DNA of 64,000 nt. Origin: Candidatus Villigracilis adiacens. GTDB lineage: Bacteria; Chloroflexota; Anaerolineae; Anaerolineales; Villigracilaceae. Under the pieces are notes generated by a model. It was not told the origin of the DNA, ran no database searches, and was given only the letters and a program-made list of their open reading frames with translations. The stretch lies in contig JADJBU010000026.1 of the NCBI GenBank assembly GCA_016703605.1, positions 186,001 through 250,000 of the forward strand, given 5' to 3'. A program made the translations under genes and the position numbers. Positions within the stretch are counted from its first letter, which is position 1, and every line of letters starts with the position of its first letter. Positions 57,980-64,000 of this stretch are shown here, piece by piece.

Positions 57980-60926
57980 GACAAACTTAAGTTTGTCCTA
58001 CCTCGGCACCCCGCAAATCACCCGCGCCAATTCCCCCATCACCAACTTCATCTCCAACAAAATCCCTGCTTTGCTGGCGTATCTCGCCGTCACCCGCCGC
58101 GCCCACTCGCGCAACAAACTCGCCGCGCTCCTCTGGGGGGAAATGTCCGACGCGGACGCGAAAAATAATCTACGCCAAGCCCTCGCCAACCTGAAAAAAT
58201 ATTTTGAAGATGAACTGACCATCACCCGCGATGCGATTGAATTCACAGGCGACGCGTTCGTGGACTCGATTCACTTTGACTCCGCCCTCCGTTCCGCTTC
58301 TTCTCTTGACCCCGAACCTGCTTCGGTTATTCTGACAGATTCCCTCGCCCTCTATCGCGGCGACTTTCTCGAAGGTTTCCACGTCCGCGACGCGCCCGAG
58401 TTCGAAGACTGGATGTTGACCGAACGCGCCCGCCTGCGCGAACTCGCCCTGCAAGCCCTCCACACGTTGACTCAATTCCACGCCTCACGCGGACACTTCA
58501 CCGAAGCCATCGCCTTCGCCTCCCGCCTGCTTTCGTTCGACCCGTGGCGTGAGGAGGCGCATCGTCAACTGATGCTCCTGCAAGCGCGCACAGGGCAGAT
58601 CAGCGCGGCGTTGGCTCAATATGAATCCTGCAAAAAGATTCTGGAAAAAGAACTCGGAGTAGAACCTTCCATCGAAACAACATCGCTCTACGATCGGATC
58701 CGCTCGGCAAGGCAAACGTCACGCCACAACATCCCGACTTCATCCACGGCGTTTGTAGGCAGGGAAAGCGAACTGGAAAAATTACGTCAGCGCCTGTCAG
58801 ACCCTGCTTGCAGGCTGGTCACATTGGCGGGGCTGGGCGGCGCGGGCAAGACTCGCCTTGCACAGGAAGTTGCGCGTTCCTGCGCCGATATGTTCATCAA
58901 CGGCGCGTGGATGGTGCAACTCGCGGCGGTTGATTCTGACGGCTTGGTTCCCGCCATTGGAAACGTCTTCGATTTCCCGTTCACCAAAGGCGACGCAAAG
59001 AAGCAACTGCTCAACTTTCTCCGTCAAAAAGAGTTATTGCTCGTCATGGATAACTTTGAACATCTGCTCGAGTCGTCCCCGCTGGTGAGCGATATTCTGG
59101 AAGCCGCGCATGAGGTGAAGATTCTGGTCACATCCCGCGAGCGACTCGATCTCCACGGCGAGTGGGTGGTGGAACTGCCTGGGCTGGCTGTCAACTCGAT
59201 GGAGGCGAACCAACTTTTCTTCCAGAGTGCGAAGCGTGCGCGGGCGGAGATTCAGGTTGGGGAGGAGAAACAAGCCGCAGTGTCCGACATCTGCCGTTTG
59301 GTCGGAGGTCTCCCCTTAGGCATTGAAATTGCAGCAGCATGGATCCGTTCGATGACGGTCGAAGCCATCAGAGATGAGATTCAAAAGAACTTGGATTTTC
59401 TGGAATCATCGCGAAGGGACATCCCTGAACGACAGCGAAGTTTGCGAGCCGTCTTTGAATCGTCGTGGGCGAGGCTGGGCGAAGAAGAACAAAAAGCGTT
59501 CGCGGCGTTATCTGTCTTTCGCGGCGGGTTCACCCGCGAGGCGGCGGAACAGGTGGCGGGAGGATTCGATTCGCTGGTGGACAAATCGCTGGTGGGACGG
59601 AAGGATTCGCGTTTTGAATTGCATGAAGTGACGCGGCAATTCGCCGAAGAAAAATTGAGCGCGAAGAAAAAGGCGCGGAATGCGCACGCCGCGTATTTTG
59701 CGAAGTGGGCAAGCGAGCGGGCGAAGTGGAATGAACGCGCGTCGTTCGCGGTGATGCGCGATGACTTTGAAAACGTCCGCGCGGCGTGGATCTGGGCGGG
59801 CGAACAAAAAGATGCAACCGCGCTTTCGGGCTTGGTGAATTTTACAAAACGCTATCTCGACATTCAGGGACGTTACCGCGAGGGACACGATTTGATGGAA
59901 CGCGCCTTGTCGCGGTTTGGCGCGATTGACAGTGTGAGCAATTTACCGACGGACGAACACGGGCGGACGATTGCGAAGTTGATTTTGTATCGCGCGTTGT
60001 TTTTAGCAGACATGGGCAAGCCTGATGAAGTCGTACCAACATTGGAAGAATGTCTTTCCTATTTTCGCGGTGTTGGGGATAAACCGCAAATTATGGCGTG
60101 TTTGAACGCGCTGGGAATTGCTTCGCGCTTTTTGGGCGCGGAAGATAAAGGCGAACATTATTTCCGCAGTCAGTTGGAGTTGGCGCGTGAGTTGGGCAAT
60201 CGTCACGAGGAAGCGACGGCATTGAATAATATTTCGACGGCGTTGACCACGTTGGGAAAAAACGAAGAATCGGAAAGAGTGTTGCGCGAATGTCTCGATT
60301 TACGACGCGAGTTGAATGACGAAGCGGGAGTCTCGTCCACGCTCATCAATCTGTCGGTGACGCTGTTCAATCAGGGACGTTACGAGGAAGAGAAACCGCT
60401 TCTGCAAGAGTCCATCGAGATCTCGCGTCGAATCAATCAGCCGCGCAACCTGGCGGGAGCCTTGGGAAACCTCGGCACGATTTTATTGAAGGAGAAAAAC
60501 TATGCAGGCGCGTTGGAACTATTTTTGCAGGGGCTCGAAACCCATCGCAACACGGGCTATCGCTACGGCATCGCCATCGCGCTGGATAATGTCGGCACGG
60601 CGCAATACCATCTGGGAAACGAAGCCGAAGCGTTGTTTCATTTGAAGCAGTCCATCCGCGAGGCAAGGGACATCAAGGCGGACTTTATTGCGTTGGATGC
60701 GCTGGTCTGGGTGGCGGGAATCCATGCAAGGCGCGGTGAGATGGAAAAGGCGGTTGAGATATGGGGAATGATTCGGAATCATCCAAAGACCGATCCGGAG
60801 ACGATTCAATCGCTTGAAGCTCTGGTCTCAGAAATTTTTGAAGGGATTCCCCCGGATGCATTCAAACGGGATGAAGAACAAGGAAAGTCTCTCGACCTGG
60901 GAGACGTCCTCGAAGAAATTTTATAA
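57951..60926 (+). CDS. SARP/BTAD regulator with NB-ARC ATPase and TPR repeats
   Basis: About 990 aa (ATG 57951 assumed; ATG 57924 and TTG 57993 are alternatives). Numbering from 57924: residues 23-105 are an OmpR-like winged helix (ALLAYLAVTRRAHSRNKLAALLW) and 115-262 a BTAD domain (LALYRGDFLEGF, LRELALQALHTL). Residues 280-560 are an NB-ARC/STAND ATPase (Walker A LAGLGGAGKTRLA 301-313, LLLVMDNFEHLL Walker B, GGLPLGIEIAAAW). TPR repeats run from about 700 to 960. The DNA-binding end is encoded across a REP palindrome and overlaps the RAYT gene, so the true start is unclear. Probably an ATP-gated transcription activator; targets unknown. Confidence 0.82.
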   Translation: MSTQNSASGKTNLSLSYLGTPQITRANSPITNFISNKIPALLAYLAVTRRAHSRNKLAALLWGEMSDADAKNNLRQALANLKKYFEDELTITRDAIEFTGDAFVDSIHFDSALRSASSLDPEPASVILTDSLALYRGDFLEGFHVRDAPEFEDWMLTERARLRELALQALHTLTQFHASRGHFTEAIAFASRLLSFDPWREEAHRQLMLLQARTGQISAALAQYESCKKILEKELGVEPSIETTSLYDRIRSARQTSRHNIPTSSTAFVGRESELEKLRQRLSDPACRLVTLAGLGGAGKTRLAQEVARSCADMFINGAWMVQLAAVDSDGLVPAIGNVFDFPFTKGDAKKQLLNFLRQKELLLVMDNFEHLLESSPLVSDILEAAHEVKILVTSRERLDLHGEWVVELPGLAVNSMEANQLFFQSAKRARAEIQVGEEKQAAVSDICRLVGGLPLGIEIAAAWIRSMTVEAIRDEIQKNLDFLESSRRDIPERQRSLRAVFESSWARLGEEEQKAFAALSVFRGGFTREAAEQVAGGFDSLVDKSLVGRKDSRFELHEVTRQFAEEKLSAKKKARNAHAAYFAKWASERAKWNERASFAVMRDDFENVRAAWIWAGEQKDATALSGLVNFTKRYLDIQGRYREGHDLMERALSRFGAIDSVSNLPTDEHGRTIAKLILYRALFLADMGKPDEVVPTLEECLSYFRGVGDKPQIMACLNALGIASRFLGAEDKGEHYFRSQLELARELGNRHEEATALNNISTALTTLGKNEESERVLRECLDLRRELNDEAGVSSTLINLSVTLFNQGRYEEEKPLLQESIEISRRINQPRNLAGALGNLGTILLKEKNYAGALELFLQGLETHRNTGYRYGIAIALDNVGTAQYHLGNEAEALFHLKQSIREARDIKADFIALDALVWVAGIHARRGEMEKAVEIWGMIRNHPKTDPETIQSLEALVSEIFEGIPPDAFKRDEEQGKSLDLGDVLEEIL
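57976..58001. repeat. REP-like palindrome at RAYT end / regulator start
   Basis: GTAAGACAAACTT with a near-perfect complement arm ending CCTAC. It overlaps the RAYT stop codon region and is translated in the N-terminal part of the following regulator (TNLSLSY). Confidence 0.8.
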
Positions 60927-60936
60927 AGTTGTTGAC

Positions 60937-60964
60937 CGTAAACGCAAGGTGAACCTTGCGGTAC
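60937..60964. repeat. REP-like palindrome after the regulator
   Basis: CGTAAACGCAAGG / CCTTGCGGTAC with a 3-nt centre, imperfect at one position. It lies between the convergent regulator and the lipoprotein gene. Confidence 0.7.
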
Positions 60965-60977
60965 TTATAGCAAACGT

Positions 60978-61679
60978 TTACGGGCAGAGATGTTCCGTGC
61001 CTGAACCGTCCACGGTGATGTGGACGGTTTCGCCCTCTCGAACATCCACGGTTTGGATCTTTGGTTCGCCGGGCAGGAAGAGGTCGTAGATGTCGTACCT
61101 GCCGGGGTTGACCTGCGCTTCATTCAGGTAGTTGCTGTTGGTGAAAAGATTGAACAGGTAAAGTTCATTTGGTCCGATCAGAAGGTCGTGTTCGGTGCAA
61201 TTCCTGATGTAGGCAGGCAGGGGCCAGTCGGTAAACGTGAACGCCTCGACCTGCGAAAGGTCGCCTTCGAGTTTTGTGAATGGGGTGAGAAGCGAAACCC
61301 AACCCGTGAACTCCGCGCCGGGGACGTTTACCTGAACCCACTTCGACAGCACGTCCCGCCCGATGACCTGCGCGCTCTCGCCCTTCGTTAGCAAACCAAT
61401 CTGGTTGTATTCGGCGCCCGGTCCGCGGCGGATGTAGAGATTCCCGTCTGTGGCGGTGATGCGGATGGAGGGAAGCGGTTCAGGCGTAGCCGAAGGCTGG
61501 GATGTAGGACCAGGCGTAGCCGTGGCTGGAAGCGTGGGAACATCCGTGGGCAGGGCAGGCTGGGCGGTGGGAGTCGCTGTTAGGGTCTGCGCTCCACCAT
61601 CCACATTCGGTTGGGGCGTGAATCTGCATCCCTGGGCGATCATCATGACAGCCAGAGTGAGTGTAAAGAAACGTCGCAT
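60978..61679 (-). CDS. SH3b-domain lipoprotein
   Basis: A 233-aa protein. MRRFFTLTLAVMMIAQGC is a lipoprotein signal with the lipid-bearing Cys at 18. A Thr/Pro-rich linker (about 30-70) follows. A bacterial SH3 domain comes next (GNLYIRRGPGAEYNQIGLLTKGESAQVIGRDVLSKWVQVN), then a beta-rich C-terminal domain with two or more Cys. It starts 2 bp after the ABC permease stop, so it belongs to the same transcript. Likely a cell-surface protein. Confidence 0.85.
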   Translation of the reverse strand: MRRFFTLTLAVMMIAQGCRFTPQPNVDGGAQTLTATPTAQPALPTDVPTLPATATPGPTSQPSATPEPLPSIRITATDGNLYIRRGPGAEYNQIGLLTKGESAQVIGRDVLSKWVQVNVPGAEFTGWVSLLTPFTKLEGDLSQVEAFTFTDWPLPAYIRNCTEHDLLIGPNELYLFNLFTNSNYLNEAQVNPGRYDIYDLFLPGEPKIQTVDVREGETVHITVDGSGTEHLCP

Positions 61680-61681
61680 TG

Positions 61682-62938
61682 TTACTCGTAACGCAGGGCT
61701 TCGACAGGTTCGAGGTTGGCGGCGCGGCTGGCGGGGTAGATGCCGAAGAACAAGCCGATGATCGCGGAAAAGCCGGTGGAGAGTAAGACCGCATCCATGC
61801 CGACGATGGGGACGAAGGTATTGCCGGTGGCGGTGGCGACCTGCTCGACGATGCGGGCGATCAGCCAGCCGAAGATGATGCCGATGATTCCGCCGATGAG
61901 ACTAAGCAGGGAGGACTCGGTCAGAAATTGCAGGAGGATGTCGCGTTTGCGCGCGCCGAGGGCTTTGCGCAGACCGATCTCTTTGGTGCGTTCGGTGACC
62001 GAGACCAGCATGATGTTCATGATGCCGATGCCGCCCACGAGCAATGAAATGCCCGCGATGCCGCCGAGGAAGATGGTCAACACGCCGGTGATCTGGCTGA
62101 AGATGCTGAGGAAGTCCTGCTGGGTGAAGACGGTGAAGTCGTCCAAGCCGACCGGGGTGCGGTGGCGCTGGCGGATGATCGAAGATATTTCCTCGACCGC
62201 CGACGGGACGGCTTCGGCTGTGGTTGCCTGCACGAAGATCACATCCACCTGGTCGCGCGAACTGCGTTTGATGAGGCGGGCTTGCGCCGTGGTGAATGGA
62301 ATGTAGGCGGCATTATCCTCGCTGCCAAACGCGCCGCCGCCGCGCGCCACCAGTACGCCGATGATGCGGAAGGGCTGGCCTTCGATGCGGATGGTTTCGC
62401 CAACAACGCCGTCGGCATGACCGAAAAGGGTAATGGCGGTTTCAGGTCCGAGCACCACCACAGACATGCGCCCGAGGATGTGTTCCTGGTTGATGAATTC
62501 GCCTTCTGTCAATTCAAGGTTGCGCACCTGGTAGTATTCCGGCGTGACACCGCTGATGGAGGTGCTCGCCTTCTCGCTGGAGAAACTCAACAAGCCGTTG
62601 CCCTGAATTGCGGGCGCGATCATTTCGACGGATGGCGCTGCAAATTGGTCGAGCAGGGCGTTGGCGTCGCCAAGCGTGAGCGGACGTTCATTGTTACCGC
62701 TGCGCCCGCCGGAGCCGGGAGGTCCCTCCTGGTTTGGGGAGCCGCTGAAAACAAATAACAAGTTCGTGCCGATGCTCGAGATCGAACCGGTGATGGAGGC
62801 CTGCGCCCCATTGCCCACCGCCAGCATGGCAATCACTGCCGCCACGCCGATGACGATTCCCAGCACGGTGAGACCCGAGCGCATCTTATTTCCGTTCAGG
62901 CTTTCGAGCGCTTCAAGAATTGCCTGGGTAAAACTCAT
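61682..62938 (-). CDS. ABC transporter permease, MacB/FtsX family
   Basis: A 418-aa protein. FTQAILEALESLNGNKMRSGLTVLGIVIGVAAVIAMLAVGNGAQASI is the MacB N-terminal helix. A large periplasmic domain follows (Gly/Asn-rich GSPNQEGPPGSGGRSGNN). Three more helices end with GISLLVGGIGIMNIMLVSVTERTKEIGLRKALGARKRDILLQFL and EPVEALRYE, the FtsX signature. Its start overlaps the ATPase stop (ATGA). With the adaptor and ATPase it forms an exporter of the MacAB type. Confidence 0.93.
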   Translation of the reverse strand: MSFTQAILEALESLNGNKMRSGLTVLGIVIGVAAVIAMLAVGNGAQASITGSISSIGTNLLFVFSGSPNQEGPPGSGGRSGNNERPLTLGDANALLDQFAAPSVEMIAPAIQGNGLLSFSSEKASTSISGVTPEYYQVRNLELTEGEFINQEHILGRMSVVVLGPETAITLFGHADGVVGETIRIEGQPFRIIGVLVARGGGAFGSEDNAAYIPFTTAQARLIKRSSRDQVDVIFVQATTAEAVPSAVEEISSIIRQRHRTPVGLDDFTVFTQQDFLSIFSQITGVLTIFLGGIAGISLLVGGIGIMNIMLVSVTERTKEIGLRKALGARKRDILLQFLTESSLLSLIGGIIGIIFGWLIARIVEQVATATGNTFVPIVGMDAVLLSTGFSAIIGLFFGIYPASRAANLEPVEALRYE

Positions 62939-63633
62939 TCCGCCGCTCCCTTTCCTTCTTCGATGGTATCCAGTTCGCCGTCCTTCAAGCGGATGATGCG
63001 CTGGGTCTGATCGGCGATCTTCGGGTCGTGCGTGACGATGACCAGCGTTGTGCCGAGTTCCTTGTTCAGCGAAAGGAGCAGATTCATGATCTCCTTGCCG
63101 ACCTTCGAGTCGAGGTTGCCGGTCGGTTCGTCTGCCATGATGATGGCAGGGTTGTTGACCAATGCCCGCGCCACCGCCACGCGTTGCTGCTGCCCGCCGG
63201 AGAGTTCGTAGGGGCGGTGGGTCATGCGGTCTGTCAAGCCCACGGCTTCAAGGGCTTTCTGGGCGCGTTCGCGGCGTCCCTGGGTCAGACCGGCATAACG
63301 CAAAGGCAATTCCACATTTCCCAGCGCAGTCAGGCGGGAGAGCAAATTGAAACTTTGAAATACGAAACCGATCTTGCGGTTGCGCACGCTTGCCAGCTGG
63401 TCGTCGTTCATCTGCGCGACGGATTCGCCGTCGAGGATGTATTCGCCGGAGGTGGGACGGTCGAGGCAGCCGATGGTGTTCATCATCGTGGATTTGCCCG
63501 AGCCGCTGGGTCCCATGATGGAAACGATCTCGCCGCGGTTCACGCTGAATGAGACTCCGCGCAATGCCTGCACTTCGAACTCGCCCATGATGTAGGTCTT
63601 TTTCAGGTCTCGCGCTTCGATGACCCAATCCAT
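62935..63633 (-). CDS. ABC transporter ATP-binding protein, MacB/LolD type
   Basis: A 232-aa ATPase from ATG 63633 (MDWVIEAR). Walker A MGPSGSGKST, Q-loop FVFQSFNLL, signature LSGGQQQRVAVARAL, Walker B AIIMADEPTGNLD and H-loop VTHDP are all intact. The in-frame ATG at 63711 would add a 26-residue Ala/Pro-rich extension not typical of the family. It overlaps the permease by ATGA and powers the same exporter. Confidence 0.93.
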   Translation of the reverse strand: MDWVIEARDLKKTYIMGEFEVQALRGVSFSVNRGEIVSIMGPSGSGKSTMMNTIGCLDRPTSGEYILDGESVAQMNDDQLASVRNRKIGFVFQSFNLLSRLTALGNVELPLRYAGLTQGRRERAQKALEAVGLTDRMTHRPYELSGGQQQRVAVARALVNNPAIIMADEPTGNLDSKVGKEIMNLLLSLNKELGTTLVIVTHDPKIADQTQRIIRLKDGELDTIEEGKGAAE

Positions 63634-63737
63634 GTCAGCCTCTTCCCACTTTGCTCCCTGCGCCGTCCCCGGCGCAGAAGTCGCCGCCGCCGAGGACGGC
63701 GGCTTGAGCAAATTGTGATTCGATTACCAGGTCCATG

Positions 63738-64000
63738 CTAATCTCCGCCAAAGGGGCCGCCGTTGAAGGACGGCGGGTTGAGCACGATCATGTCGCCCTC
63801 TTTCAAATCGCCGTCAATCAGCACGCTCATCGTGTCGGAGGAGGCGCCGAGGGTGATCTTCACCGGCTGCGGCACGCCGTCTTTGAGGATGTACACCACC
63901 CGGTCGCCTTCCACCAAACGGACAGCGCGGTTCGGGACCAGGAGTGTGTCTTTTACTTCTTCAACGATGACGCTCACCGCCGCGGTCATCCCCGGCTTGA
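63738..64000 (-). CDS. Efflux RND/ABC periplasmic adaptor (MacA-like), C-terminal part
   Basis: The frame is open to the right edge. The visible 86 residues include KPGMTAAVSVIVEEVKDTLLVPNRAVRL, the membrane-proximal strand of HlyD/MacA adaptors, and GDRVVYILKDGVPQPVKITLGASSDTMSVLIDGDLKEGDMIVLNPP, the barrel domain. A Gly/Phe-rich end GGPFGGD closes it. It precedes the ATPase gene by about 100 bp and completes a MacAB-like exporter. Confidence 0.88.
   Translation of the reverse strand, partial: KPGMTAAVSVIVEEVKDTLLVPNRAVRLVEGDRVVYILKDGVPQPVKITLGASSDTMSVLIDGDLKEGDMIVLNPPSFNGGPFGGD

Overview
The window looks like chromosomal DNA of a Chloroflexota bacterium, most likely class Anaerolineae. This is inferred from gene families and the moderately high G+C of the core genes, not from a marker search. 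Nearly all of it is coding. Several genes show bacterial housekeeping roles (CCA-adding enzyme, HPRT, thymidine kinase, L21/L27/L31, S15, PNPase, RF3, a MurE-type ligase, ATP synthase Fo, complex I membrane arm). Tryptophan dioxygenase (O2-dependent), complex I and c-type cytochrome point to at least a facultatively respiratory lifestyle. No tRNA, rRNA or CRISPR array was recognised.

Layout. 1-5.4 kb: minus-strand nucleotide salvage and ribosomal genes, with an L31 fused to an RNA polymerase alpha-CTD-like domain. 5.5-7.9 kb: S49 protease and a DUF4350-like protein. 7.9-15.9 kb: accessory region with two UvrD-like helicases, a truncated small ORF, a strikingly AT-rich PIN-domain/coiled-coil/membrane gene, and several small inverted-repeat elements. 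15.9-20.4 kb: GNAT, DUF4870, DUF4404 and a membrane protein with a caspase-like His/Cys pair. 20.4-25 kb: rpsO, pnp, prfC. 25.4-29 kb: MFS, GNAT, MurE-type ligase. 29-31.5 kb: atpZ/I-atpB-atpE-atpF(b-delta fusion), without F1 genes. 31.6-41.2 kb: nuoA-H-J-K-L-M-M-N, without B, C, D, E, F, G or I and with a duplicated nuoM. 41.3-46.7 kb: unknown membrane operon, choline-kinase-like protein, APC permease, phosphoesterase. 46.9-51 kb: PilZ protein, tryptophanase, tryptophan 2,3-dioxygenase, EamA exporter. 51-56.9 kb: a minus-strand run of small proteins, mostly membrane, plus a di-haem cytochrome. 57-61 kb: a REP array, its likely REP-associated tyrosine transposase, and a 1000-aa SARP/NB-ARC/TPR regulator. 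61-64 kb: SH3b lipoprotein and a MacAB-like ABC exporter.

The clearest structure beyond ordinary genes is a family of short palindromes. Their arms begin GTAA, GTAC or GTAG and their stems resemble CAAACT/AGTTTG. They lie between genes throughout the window and culminate in a six-unit 63-bp array beside a RAYT-type transposase. Other inverted-repeat elements and purine-rich simple repeats have entered gene ends and even reading frames. Three genes (11.05, 13.53 and 20.02 kb) are broken by single frameshifts, two of them at T homopolymers, so sequencing error must be considered.
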